A stretch of 64,000 nucleotides of DNA from the NCBI RefSeq assembly GCF_934525195.1, contig NZ_CAKSZA010000001.1, positions 360,882 to 424,881 of the forward strand, in the 5' to 3' direction. The translations under genes and the position numbers were made by a program. The notes beneath the pieces are model-generated. The model saw nothing but the letters and a program-made list of their open reading frames with translations. It was not told where the DNA came from and did no database searches. Source of the DNA: an uncultured Eubacterium sp. (GTDB taxonomy: Bacteria; Bacillota; Clostridia; Oscillospirales; Acutalibacteraceae). This document shows positions 41,548 through 50,005 of this stretch, in pieces (position 1 is the first letter of the stretch; every line of letters starts with the position of its first letter).

Positions 41548-44500
41548 TTGAAAAACAAAATAAAAAAATATTCAAAAAGAGTAATGTCAATGCTCTTATC
41601 TTTACTGATTGTTCTGTCAGCATTTCCTTCAACGGTATTCGCAGCAACATATATTACAGATATGAACAGCAATGCTAAGTTTGGAGTTATTGAGGGCAGT
41701 CTTGATGACTATGGACACGAGATGCATTATTCTACCTATGACGGCAAAACATATATCGTATTTTGTGTTCAATACGGAAAAACATCTCCTAATGGTAGCA
41801 CCTACGAATATGGCAAGGAATTTAAGAAATATCTTAATAGATCAAGTGACTTATATGAAAGAATAGCAGACTATATCGCATTCGGATATACCTTGCAGTA
41901 TGGCGATGGATTACCAAGTACAACGGCTGAATGGAAAGCAGCTTGCTGTACTCAACAATTCGTTTGGGAAACCTTAGGAGTAAATCCATCCCGTTCCTCT
42001 TGGAACAGCACATATATGAGTGATTCTCTATACAAGCAATGGAAAGCTGATACCGAAGAATTAATCGACTTGTACTATAACAAGCAGATTTCATTTAACG
42101 GAGATACAACAAAAATCAATCTCGGTGGCTCTGTTACCCTCACTGATTCAAACGGTGTATTGAAATATTACCCCACTTTTTCTAAGACCATTAACAAGGT
42201 CACATTTTCTCATACTAAAGGCGAAAACAAACTGAACATTTCAGTTGCAAGTGATTGTACTACACATTCAGTATCGTTCAATTCGGCATCACAGAAAATA
42301 TATAAGAATTTACCGAATGGCAGTAGTTATGATGAAGATACTACAAATTATGTTTATTTTGAATTTAAGGGTGATATTCAGAATTTAATGTTTTCAAAGA
42401 AAGCCGACCCACAGACCTTTAAACTTGATGTTAATGTTGAGTTCGGTAATCTTAAAATCAGCAAAACATCCGAAGATGAAATCATTAAGAATATTCCCTT
42501 TACGGTTAAGGGCAACGGCAAGACATATAACCTCACAACAGATGCAAACGGCATTGCGGAATTGAAGAATATTCCTGTCGGCACTTATCAGGTGTATGAG
42601 GGTGATATTCTCCGCTATGTAAAACGGACAACACAAACTGTAACAGTAACTAACGGAAATACTGCTATGGCATCCTTTAATAACAAACTCAAAAAATTCA
42701 GAATTAAAGTAGTTAAATCGGATATTGAAAAGGGTCACGCACAGGGTGATGCAAAGCTCGGCGGTGCTAAGTATGGTATCTATAAAGGCAATCAGTTAAT
42801 CGACACATATACAACAGACGAAAACGCATCATTCACAACAAAGTATTATGCTTGTGATACAGACTGGACAATTCGTGAACTTGAATCAAGTGAGGGTTAT
42901 CTCATTAATGATGAAATTTACAAGGTCGGTGCTGATCCGAAATTGTATACAGTTGAGTATAACGAATGTAAAAACGCTGTAACCGAACAGGTAATCAAGG
43001 GTAAAATTGCAATTATTAAGCATACTGATGATGGCTCAACACAGATTGAAACACCTGAAAAGGGTGCAGAATTTCAGGTGTATTTGAAATCGGCAGGCTC
43101 ATATGCAAAGGCAGATAACGATGAGAGAGATACCATTGTGTGTGACGAGGATGGTTTTGCAAGTACAAAGTTAATGCCTTATGGTGTTTATACCGTTCAT
43201 CAAACAAAGGGTTGGGATGGCAGAGAGAAAATCAAGGACTTTGATGTGTTTATCAATCAAGATGGTAAGACATATAAGTTCTTGATAAACAATTCTAACT
43301 TCTGTTCGTATCTCAAAGTGGTAAAGCTGGATAAAGAAACCGAAAAGCCTATTGCTTATGCAGGCGCAGCCTTTGAGGTTTACGATACAGACGGACACAG
43401 AATTACAATGCAGTTCACCTATCCCGAAGTAACAGAAATTCATACTTTCTATACAAATTCAGAAGGATATTTAATTACGCCTGAAAAGCTACCTTATGGT
43501 GATTACACACTTAAAGAGGTACAAGCACCATACGGATATGTGCTTGACAGCACACCTATTCCGTTTACAATAACACAGGAGAATTCGTCTACTGATACGG
43601 GCGTAACTGTTGTAAAGGTCAAGGCAAGAGATATGGCACAGAAAGGTGTTATTGAAATTACCAAAACAGGCGAAATATTCAAGTCGGTAAATGAAAATGA
43701 GGGTATTTATACTCCTGTTTATGAAATTGGAAACCTTGCAAATGCAGTATTTGAAATCTATGCTGCTGAGGATATAACTACTCTTGACGGTACAACAAGA
43801 TATTATCAGGGTGAACTTGTTGATGAAATCACAACAGGAAAAGACGGTATTGCTAAATCCAAGCAGCTCTATCTCGGCAAATACACTGTAGTTGAAAAAA
43901 CAGCACCAAGTGGCTTTGTGAATGCAAATGAGCAGTACGATGTAGAATTAACTTATGCAGGACAGAATGTATCCGTAACATCAACTGCACTTTCTGTTTA
44001 CAATGACAGGCAAAAGGTGTCCGTTTCACTGTTAAAAGAATTATCTAAAGATGAACGCTTCAAACTCGGTATGAATGATGAAATTCTTTCCGTACAGTTT
44101 GGTATTTATGCTGATGAAGATATTAAGGCAGCAGACGGCTCTGTTATTCCGAAAGATTCTTTAATCACTTATGGTAACTGTGATGAAAACGGAAAACTAA
44201 CATTTAACTGCGATCTCCCTATCGGCTTTAAGTGGTATGCAAAGGAAATTGCAACGGATAAGCATTATATTTTATCTGATACAAAGTATGAATTTAATAC
44301 TGAATATCAGGGACAGGATATTGAAACAATTAATATTGATTTGAACAACGGCGAACCTATTGTAAATGATTTAATTTACGGCACAGTCAAAGGCTTAAAA
44401 ATTGACCGAGAAACAGAAAAAGCAATCAAAGGGGCTTTATTCGGACTGTTCAAATCTGACACAACTGAATACACAGAAACAAATGCCATTCTTACTGCTA

Positions 44501-45180
44501 AATCAGATGAGAACGGCATTTTTGTTTTTGATAATATTCCATTCGGTGATTGGATTGTAAAGGAACTACAGCCAGCCGAAAACTATCTGCCGAGTGATGA
44601 TATTCACCACATTACTGTAACTGACAATGAACAGATTATTGAAATCACAGCAGTAAATGACAAAATACCTGAACTGAAAACTACTGCAACGATTAACGGT
44701 AAAAAGGAAGTTACGGCAAAGGGAGAAATTACGATTGATGATGTGGTTGAATACAAGCATCTTGTACCCGGCAAGGAATACAAGATTGTCGGCACGCTTA
44801 TGGATAAATCCACAGGCAAGCCATTTGAAATTGACGGAAAAGACGTTACAAGCGAAGTAACATTCACACCCGAAAAAAGCAACGGCAAGGTAACTGTATT
44901 ATTTACCTTTGATTCCAAGTATATCAAGTCCGATACTGATATTGTAGTCTTTGAATCATTATATAAAGACGGCAATGAGCTTGCTATTCACGCAGATATT
45001 GAAGATGAAGGTCAGACCGTTACAATAAATGTTCCTGCACCTAAAAAGCCGTCTACTCCTAAGACCGGGGACGAGAGAAACTACGGCTTTTGGATTGGTC
45101 TTGGATGTATTGCTGTAGGCGGTATTGTTGCCGGTGTTATTCTCAAGATTAAGTCAAAGAAAGACGAGGATGAAGAATAA
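41548..45180 (+). CDS. Cell-wall-anchored thioester adhesin with SpaA/Cna-B repeats
   Basis: 1210 residues. A signal peptide ends VFAA. A thioester domain follows: FCVQYGK and CCTQQFVWETLG supply the Cys and Gln of an internal thioester, used by Gram-positive adhesins to bond covalently to host or cell surfaces. Seven or more SpaA/Cna-B type domains follow (repeats of YGxYxLKEVxAPxGY-like segments), then a VaFE-type domain near the end. The C-terminus has the sorting signal TPKTG, a membrane helix and a charged tail. A sortase B is encoded in the same operon. The start is TTG 41548 after GAAAGGAAGA. It probably mediates mating-pair contact. Confidence 0.85.
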   Translation: MKNKIKKYSKRVMSMLLSLLIVLSAFPSTVFAATYITDMNSNAKFGVIEGSLDDYGHEMHYSTYDGKTYIVFCVQYGKTSPNGSTYEYGKEFKKYLNRSSDLYERIADYIAFGYTLQYGDGLPSTTAEWKAACCTQQFVWETLGVNPSRSSWNSTYMSDSLYKQWKADTEELIDLYYNKQISFNGDTTKINLGGSVTLTDSNGVLKYYPTFSKTINKVTFSHTKGENKLNISVASDCTTHSVSFNSASQKIYKNLPNGSSYDEDTTNYVYFEFKGDIQNLMFSKKADPQTFKLDVNVEFGNLKISKTSEDEIIKNIPFTVKGNGKTYNLTTDANGIAELKNIPVGTYQVYEGDILRYVKRTTQTVTVTNGNTAMASFNNKLKKFRIKVVKSDIEKGHAQGDAKLGGAKYGIYKGNQLIDTYTTDENASFTTKYYACDTDWTIRELESSEGYLINDEIYKVGADPKLYTVEYNECKNAVTEQVIKGKIAIIKHTDDGSTQIETPEKGAEFQVYLKSAGSYAKADNDERDTIVCDEDGFASTKLMPYGVYTVHQTKGWDGREKIKDFDVFINQDGKTYKFLINNSNFCSYLKVVKLDKETEKPIAYAGAAFEVYDTDGHRITMQFTYPEVTEIHTFYTNSEGYLITPEKLPYGDYTLKEVQAPYGYVLDSTPIPFTITQENSSTDTGVTVVKVKARDMAQKGVIEITKTGEIFKSVNENEGIYTPVYEIGNLANAVFEIYAAEDITTLDGTTRYYQGELVDEITTGKDGIAKSKQLYLGKYTVVEKTAPSGFVNANEQYDVELTYAGQNVSVTSTALSVYNDRQKVSVSLLKELSKDERFKLGMNDEILSVQFGIYADEDIKAADGSVIPKDSLITYGNCDENGKLTFNCDLPIGFKWYAKEIATDKHYILSDTKYEFNTEYQGQDIETINIDLNNGEPIVNDLIYGTVKGLKIDRETEKAIKGALFGLFKSDTTEYTETNAILTAKSDENGIFVFDNIPFGDWIVKELQPAENYLPSDDIHHITVTDNEQIIEITAVNDKIPELKTTATINGKKEVTAKGEITIDDVVEYKHLVPGKEYKIVGTLMDKSTGKPFEIDGKDVTSEVTFTPEKSNGKVTVLFTFDSKYIKSDTDIVVFESLYKDGNELAIHADIEDEGQTVTINVPAPKKPSTPKTGDERNYGFWIGLGCIAVGGIVAGVILKIKSKKDEDEE

Positions 45181-45545
45181 TGGAAAAAGCATATATCTGC
45201 AGCCCTCTCTCCGGGAACGAAAAGAAAAATATCAATAATGCCATTGCCTATGCAAAATTTGTTTATCACAGATGTGAAATGATACCGATTGTATCACATT
45301 TTTATGCTTTGATTTTTGATGATGCAGATAAAGTTGAAAGAGAAATCGGCATATCAATCGGACTCGGACAGATACTTGATTCCGAGCATGTCTGGGTATT
45401 CGGAAATACCATTACTGAAGAAATGGGAGAAGAAATCCGAAAGGCAATGGCTCTGAAAAGGACCATTCACTACATTGATGATTATCAGTGCAAAGAAATA
45501 TTAAAGGTATATGGAGGTAAAGTAATTGACGAAAAAATTAACTAA
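45180..45545 (+). CDS. DUF7768/nucleoside 2-deoxyribosyltransferase-like protein
   Basis: 121 residues. A small Rossmann-like domain: AYICSPLSGNEKKNINNAIAY, PIVSHFYALIFDD, EHVWVFGNTITEEMGEEI. It resembles the nucleoside deoxyribosyltransferase-like proteins common in phages and conjugative elements. Its start overlaps the adhesin stop (TAATG). Role in the element unknown. Confidence 0.7.
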   Translation: MEKAYICSPLSGNEKKNINNAIAYAKFVYHRCEMIPIVSHFYALIFDDADKVEREIGISIGLGQILDSEHVWVFGNTITEEMGEEIRKAMALKRTIHYIDDYQCKEILKVYGGKVIDEKIN

Positions 45546-45879
45546 ATTCAGCAAAAAGCAGTGGCTTATATTCGCCACTGCTCTTGTTTTAATTATTGCA
45601 TTTTCTGCAACAACAGTTTATGCTGCCGGAGATGTGGCAAGTGCTATTGAAGGCACATGGAACACAGCAAAGTCGCAGATTAAAACTGTTGTGAATAATG
45701 TTGTATTCCCTGTTGTTGATATGGTGCTTGCTGTCCTTTTCTTTGTCAAAGTCGGTACAGCATATTTCGACTATAAGAAGCACGGACAATTTGAGTTTAC
45801 AGCTCCGGCAATTCTTTTTGCGTGTCTTATTTTCACCCTTACGGCACCGTTGTATATCTGGGGTATTGTAGGAATGTAA
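45526..45879 (+). CDS. VirB2-like conjugation pilin/channel protein
   Basis: 117 residues. A signal-like first helix ends TVYAAGD, followed by two more membrane helices with a short cytosolic loop (FDYKKHGQFEF). This is the VirB2/TrbC-type layout of Gram-positive type IV secretion (DUF3852-like). The start is TTG 45526 after GGAGGTAAAGTAA, overlapping the previous gene by 20 nt. Confidence 0.7.
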   Translation: MTKKLTKFSKKQWLIFATALVLIIAFSATTVYAAGDVASAIEGTWNTAKSQIKTVVNNVVFPVVDMVLAVLFFVKVGTAYFDYKKHGQFEFTAPAILFACLIFTLTAPLYIWGIVGM

Positions 45880-45924
45880 GACAAAAGAGTCATCAAAAAA
45901 CATCGATGATTCTTGATTGATAAT

Positions 45925-46563
45925 CTATATTTTGTTTTGAGGAATTGAATTCTTTTTAAGTGTTTCGACTAATAAAACCATATCAACTGAAAAATCCTCA
46001 TAGTATTTTGGATATGTTTTAGAAAAGCTCGTTTCTAATTTGTATTTTTCAGCCATTACAGTAATATTTTCGATATTACCATTTGGAGTTAATGCACAAT
46101 AAATTTTAATAAGTTTCATAATCATATCTTCTACTTGTTTATGTAGGTAGTCCATTTCATTAAATATTTTGAAAATTATTTCTTGTGTTTGAGGCTCTCT
46201 GATAGAATATGAAAGTAGTTTAATATTTGTTGATAGAGTTTGAATATTATCAGGAACAGAAAGCAGTTTGGTCTGAATCTCTGTGAATTCAGAATCAGTT
46301 ATTTCTTTAGGTGTGATTTTATTAATTATTGTATTTAAATAATTTGGATCGGTTATAGTTAATAGCAATGATGTTTTTTCAATAATCTGATCTGATAATT
46401 TTTCTTTTTGTGTAAACCTCATATTGTCTATGTTGTTGTTATATGAAATTTGAGTTGCTTTTTTAGATGAATATGCAGATGTGACTAATGCAATAATTGC
46501 AACACTTGCAGTGATTACACTGGGAATAATAGCTTTTAATAATTCAAAGGTAGTTTCTGTCAT
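45925..46563 (-). CDS. Opposite-strand membrane-anchored protein inserted in the transfer operon
   Basis: 212 residues. One N-terminal membrane segment (VITASVAIIALVTSAYSS), then a helical cytosolic region without a recognised domain. It is encoded against the direction of the operon, between the VirB2-like and VirB6-like genes, and is more AT-rich than they are. It looks like inserted cargo. Possible roles are defence or entry exclusion, but there is no motif to decide. GAGAGGAATTG precedes the start. Confidence 0.65.
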   Translation of the reverse strand: MTETTFELLKAIIPSVITASVAIIALVTSAYSSKKATQISYNNNIDNMRFTQKEKLSDQIIEKTSLLLTITDPNYLNTIINKITPKEITDSEFTEIQTKLLSVPDNIQTLSTNIKLLSYSIREPQTQEIIFKIFNEMDYLHKQVEDMIMKLIKIYCALTPNGNIENITVMAEKYKLETSFSKTYPKYYEDFSVDMVLLVETLKKNSIPQNKI

Positions 46564-46616
46564 AATTCAATTCCTCTCTTTTTTGATAATTATAAACCAA
46601 TTTATATTTAAATTCA

Positions 46617-47558
46617 ATGGAGGTGATTTACATTTTTGATTGGCTCGGTGATATTGTATCAGGGTTCGGTGATGCAATAGGGAACGCCTTTGGAAGTATT
46701 TCGGACAAATTGATTGACGGAATACTCAACAGAATTATTCAATGGATATTTACAGTTATTTATGATGGTATTGCAGAATTCTTTACTATGATCAGCGGAC
46801 TCGGTGTTGAAATATTTACTCTTGATTGGGTAAATGCAGTAGTAAAATTATTTTCTCTGTTCGGCTGGACTTTATTCGTTGTAGGTCTCGTGGTATCTGC
46901 ATTTGACCTTGCTATTGAATATCAGAACGGCAGGGCAAGTATTCACGGAACTGCAATAAACTGGATTAAAGGATTTATGGCTGTATCGCTGTTTACTGTA
47001 ACACCTATAGAACTATATAAATTCTGCGTTTCGTTGCAGAATACTCTGTCAGGTGATTTAACAAGAATATTTGCATCGCAGCAAGGAACAACGCTTGGTG
47101 AGGTTGCACTCAAAACATTGGAGTTTGCATTTTTCAAAGATGGTGTAATTGTTAAGGCAGGGCTGTTTGAACTTGCTGCAATTATTGCACTTGGATATTG
47201 TGTAGTAAAAATCTTTTTCGATAATATAAAACGAGGCGGAATACTGCTTATTCAGATTGCAGTCGGAAGCTTGTATATGTTCTCAATTCCGAGAGGTTAC
47301 GGTGACGGATTCACACAGTGGATGAAACAGATCATTGCACTTTGTCTGACTGCATTTTTACAGACAACGCTGTTATTTTTAGGCTTATTAACATGGACAG
47401 ACAATATGCTCCTTGCAATTGGTATTATGATGGCAGCATCTGAAGTGCCGAGAATAGCAGAACGCTTCGGTCTTGATACAAGTGTCAAGTTTAATATGAT
47501 GAGTGCAGTCCATATGACTTCAACTGCTGTTAATCTTGTTAAGAGTGTTGCAAAGTAG
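46617..47558 (+). CDS. TrbL/VirB6-like conjugation channel protein
   Basis: About 310 residues with six or so membrane helices and a Gly-rich start (FDWLGDIVSGFGDAIGNAFG). This is typical of the VirB6/TrbL-like proteins (DUF6045-like) of Tn1549-type transfer systems. The ATG at 46617 has no ribosome binding site. A strong GGAGGTGAT lies inside the frame at 46619-46627 and points to a start at ATT 46632, so the true protein is probably 308 residues. Forms part of the inner-membrane channel. Confidence 0.8.
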   Translation: MEVIYIFDWLGDIVSGFGDAIGNAFGSISDKLIDGILNRIIQWIFTVIYDGIAEFFTMISGLGVEIFTLDWVNAVVKLFSLFGWTLFVVGLVVSAFDLAIEYQNGRASIHGTAINWIKGFMAVSLFTVTPIELYKFCVSLQNTLSGDLTRIFASQQGTTLGEVALKTLEFAFFKDGVIVKAGLFELAAIIALGYCVVKIFFDNIKRGGILLIQIAVGSLYMFSIPRGYGDGFTQWMKQIIALCLTAFLQTTLLFLGLLTWTDNMLLAIGIMMAASEVPRIAERFGLDTSVKFNMMSAVHMTSTAVNLVKSVAK

Positions 47559-47566
47559 GTGGAGAT

Positions 47567-47935
47567 ATGAGTGATTTTACTAAAGATGAAATTGTAATCG
47601 GTGATATGGAAATCAATGATGATTGCACAGGAGTATCATCATACATTGAAACATATTTTGATGTAGGCAAGAAATTCGGAACGAATATAAATGATGACTG
47701 TGATTCGTGGGTAAATTTCTATGCAGAATACTTTCCTGAAAGTGATGAACTCAAATGTGAATATTTCGTTGATACTCCGTATGACTGTAAATGCTATTCA
47801 TATATTCCCACTGAAAATGAAAAAACACTCATAATTTCTCTAATGGAAGAATACTGCCAAAAGGAAGAAAATATGAGTATCAATGAATTTATTCAGAGTA
47901 TGCAGAAATGCGAATCTATGGAAATGTCTATGTAA
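47567..47935 (+). CDS. Small acidic element protein with Ser-Met tail
   Basis: 122 residues, strongly acidic, with several Cys (DDCTG, DDCDSW, YDCKCY). No domain recognised. It ends KCESMEMSM, the Ser-Met ending shared with other proteins of the element. GGTGGAGAT precedes the start. It sits between the VirB6-like and PrgI genes. Confidence 0.65.
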   Translation: MSDFTKDEIVIGDMEINDDCTGVSSYIETYFDVGKKFGTNINDDCDSWVNFYAEYFPESDELKCEYFVDTPYDCKCYSYIPTENEKTLIISLMEEYCQKEENMSINEFIQSMQKCESMEMSM

Positions 47936-47948
47936 GTTACAAAAGACG

Positions 47949-47977
47949 TTGACAAAACAATATGATTAAAGTATAAT
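47949..47977 (+). promoter_or_regulatory. Promoter of the antisense RNA (antitoxin)
   Basis: TTGACA (47949-47954), 17 nt, TATAAT (47972-47977). No open reading frame follows for 380 nt on this strand. Confidence 0.85.
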
Positions 47978-47983
47978 ATAAAT

Positions 47984-48081
47984 GAACAAGGAGCTATCCG
48001 ATAGACGGTTAGCCCCAAATGAAATTAGTTAATAAAGAAATTAACCGCTTAGTTTGGAGACCGGGCGGTTATTTCTTTATT
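47984..48081 (+). ncRNA. Candidate type I antitoxin RNA
   Basis: A transcript of about 98 nt is predicted from the consensus promoter to a strong hairpin whose stem runs from AATAAAGAAAT...AACCGC (to 48048) to GCGGTTATTTCTTTATT (48065-48081). It is complementary to the 3' end of the small hydrophobic ORF on the opposite strand, as in TxpA/RatA and BsrG/SR4-type systems. It also contains GGAGCTATC...GGTTAGCCCC (47990-48016), which mirrors a segment of the toxin 5' leader. Confidence 0.6.
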
Positions 48082-48134
48082 ATAAGAACAATTGCTAAAA
48101 TAAGTACGAGAGTAATTATTGTTGCGTATTCCAT
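48069..48134 (-). CDS. Candidate type I toxin, 21-residue hydrophobic peptide
   Basis: The reverse strand encodes MEYATIITLV followed by a run of Leu, Ile, Ala and Val and a Lys-Lys end. That is the usual form of small membrane toxins. A very good site, GAGGAGGGCGATATT, precedes ATG. It has its own promoter and a 5' leader of about 130 nt that contains a hairpin (CCCTCTT/AAGAGGG). The leader also has a segment complementary to the 3' end of the same transcript. Confidence 0.6.
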   Translation of the reverse strand: MEYATIITLVLILAIVLIIKK

Positions 48135-48267
48135 AATATCGCCCTCCTCAGATAAATCTCAAGAGGGTTAAAAGAATCTACCCTCTTGGAAAAAAGAGGG
48201 ACTAACCGCCTATATGTCTATGATAGCTCCATGCCGGATTAGAGTGCTATGCACAATTCCTGCCAAC

Positions 48268-48296
48268 ATTATACTCTATATACAACCATATTTCAA
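48268..48296 (-). promoter_or_regulatory. Promoter of the toxin mRNA
   Basis: Minus strand TTGAAA, 17 nt, TATAAT. Confidence 0.75.
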
Positions 48297-48312
48297 CAAA
48301 TATTTTAACTTT

Positions 48313-48343
48313 AAGCTCATCATCAGATGGGCTTTTTTAATGC
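48313..48343 (+). terminator. Terminator before the PrgI gene
   Basis: AGCTCATC pairs with GATGGGCT, followed by six T. It separates the toxin-antitoxin region from the next transfer genes. Confidence 0.6.
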
Positions 48344-48362
48344 CTAAAATTAAGGAGAATCA

Positions 48363-48647
48363 ATGAACAAACAATATATTTATCCGCAGAATATGAGAGC
48401 ATCTGCTACTCTATGGCTCTGGAGTCTTAAAGACTTTGCCGTAATTGTAGTCGGTGCTCTTTTTTCTGCAATGGTGCTTGCCACCACAAGAATATTAATT
48501 CCTGCGGTGCTTACTGCTGCCTTTGCATTTTTAAGCATCCGCAGTGATGAAACAACAATACTTGATTTCATTAAATATGCAGTCAGGTATTTCATATCAA
48601 CTCAGCAAGTATATTATTGGAAATTAAGAGGTGATAAATTTGATTAA
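48363..48647 (+). CDS. PrgI/VirB3-like conjugation protein
   Basis: 94 residues with two adjacent membrane helices in the first half (FAVIVVGALFSAMVLATT, LIPAVLTAAFAFLSI) and the basic/aromatic C-terminus TQQVYYWKLRG. This matches PrgI family proteins, the VirB3 counterpart of Gram-positive transfer systems, encoded upstream of VirB4. AAGGAGAATCA precedes the start. Confidence 0.82.
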   Translation: MNKQYIYPQNMRASATLWLWSLKDFAVIVVGALFSAMVLATTRILIPAVLTAAFAFLSIRSDETTILDFIKYAVRYFISTQQVYYWKLRGDKFD

Positions 48648-49239
48648 CTTATTTAAGCGAAAAAAGGACAAAAACAGTGTTCAGGAATTTATCGGTATTG
48701 AAACATTTACCAAGCGAGGTCTTAAAACCAAATACGGCGAACTTGTATTTTTTCAGATAAGTCCCACAAACATATCCGTTTTATCGAATGAAAATATCCA
48801 AACTAAGATATGGCATTTAATGCAAGTGATATCTGCATATCCCGATATTGAAATAACCTGCCTTGACTCGTGCGAACGGTTTGACGATAACAAAACCTTT
48901 ATGGTTGATAGAAAAAATAAAGAATGCAACCTAAGTGTTAAGGATTGCTTATCAAAAGATATTGATTATCTTGATAATATTCAGATTGAAATGTCAACAG
49001 CAAGACAGTTTATGTTTTCTGTTCGCTTTAAAAAGGAAAAAGATGAGCAGATATTCAGTCAGATCAACAAGGTTGAAAAGGCTATTGCAGAACAGGGATT
49101 TGAGGTTAAGCGAATGAAAAAGGAAGATATTAAACGATTTCTCGCTATATATTTCGATGCATCAATGCAGGGTGAGCTGATACCCGACATAGACGGAGGT
49201 GACTGCATTGAAGAAGATATCAAAAAAACGGTGGCTTAA
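48640..49239 (+). CDS. Transfer protein resembling a VirB4/TraC N-terminal domain
   Basis: 199 residues from TTG 48640 (AGAGGTGATAAA upstream). It has no membrane segment and no Walker motif. The pattern (FIGIETFTKRGLKTKYGELVFF, SVLSNENI, QFMFSVRFKKEKDEQIFSQI) resembles the N-terminal domain of VirB4/TraC ATPases, as if split from the motor. It is a conserved position in related elements. It overlaps PrgI and the sortase gene, so it is tightly coupled. Confidence 0.55.
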   Translation: MINLFKRKKDKNSVQEFIGIETFTKRGLKTKYGELVFFQISPTNISVLSNENIQTKIWHLMQVISAYPDIEITCLDSCERFDDNKTFMVDRKNKECNLSVKDCLSKDIDYLDNIQIEMSTARQFMFSVRFKKEKDEQIFSQINKVEKAIAEQGFEVKRMKKEDIKRFLAIYFDASMQGELIPDIDGGDCIEEDIKKTVA

Positions 49240-49939
49240 CTTTATGATTACAATTTGCTTTATAATTTTTGCCATTGTACTCTGCTATCTCATTTATAAT
49301 TTTAATGTTGATACACAGGATCAAAAACAGTTTGATGATATGGCACAGACAATTACTGTTGATAAGGATAATGAAACAGATAACAACGATAATGGCATTG
49401 AATCTCTCATTGCAGAAAACTATGACTGTCTCGGCTGGTTAAGAATCAGCGGAACAAATATTGATTACCCTGTAATGCAGACAAAGGATAATCCACAGTA
49501 TTATCTGCGCCGTGATTTTAACAAGCAGTATTCATATATGGGTACACCCTTTATGGATTCAAGATGTGATATAAACTATGATAACAATCTTATCGTTTAC
49601 GGACACAATATGAAAGACGGCAAGATGTTTGCCGATCTTTTGGAATACGGAAATAAGGAATACTGCAATGAGCATAGAATAATTAACTTTATCACCTCAA
49701 GCGGAATTCAGGAATACAAAGTTATTGCAATCTGCAATGTTAAGCCCGATGACGAATGGTACAGTTACACTTGTCAGAAAAATAAAGACTCATTCAACAA
49801 TTTAATATCCCATATCAAAGAAAAATCCTTATACAAAATTGATGAATCAATTGAGTATGGGGATGATTTTTTAACCCTTTCCACTTGCGAATATTCACAG
49901 AAAGACGGAAGGCTGATTGTTATAGCTGTAAGGATTTAA
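49208..49939 (+). CDS. Class B sortase
   Basis: 243 residues. N-terminal membrane anchor (FMITICFIIFAIVLCYLIYNF). Catalytic residues are His in VYGHNM, Cys in LTLSTCEYS and Arg in DGRLIVIAVR. It should attach the thioester adhesin with the TPKTG signal to peptidoglycan or assemble it into a surface fibre. The start is TTG 49208 after GGAGGTGA, inside the previous gene. Confidence 0.88.
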   Translation: MKKISKKRWLNFMITICFIIFAIVLCYLIYNFNVDTQDQKQFDDMAQTITVDKDNETDNNDNGIESLIAENYDCLGWLRISGTNIDYPVMQTKDNPQYYLRRDFNKQYSYMGTPFMDSRCDINYDNNLIVYGHNMKDGKMFADLLEYGNKEYCNEHRIINFITSSGIQEYKVIAICNVKPDDEWYSYTCQKNKDSFNNLISHIKEKSLYKIDESIEYGDDFLTLSTCEYSQKDGRLIVIAVRI

Positions 49940-49944
49940 TTATG

Positions 49945-49973
49945 TTGATTTTATCAGAAAGAGTGTGTATAAT
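49945..49973 (+). promoter_or_regulatory. Promoter of the HipA-like gene
   Basis: TTGATT (49945-49950), 17 nt, TATAAT (49968-49973). An ATG at 49976 lies too close to the transcription start to be used. Confidence 0.75.
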
Positions 49974-50005
49974 AAATGAAAGAGTATATACAGGAGAAAA
50001 ACACC

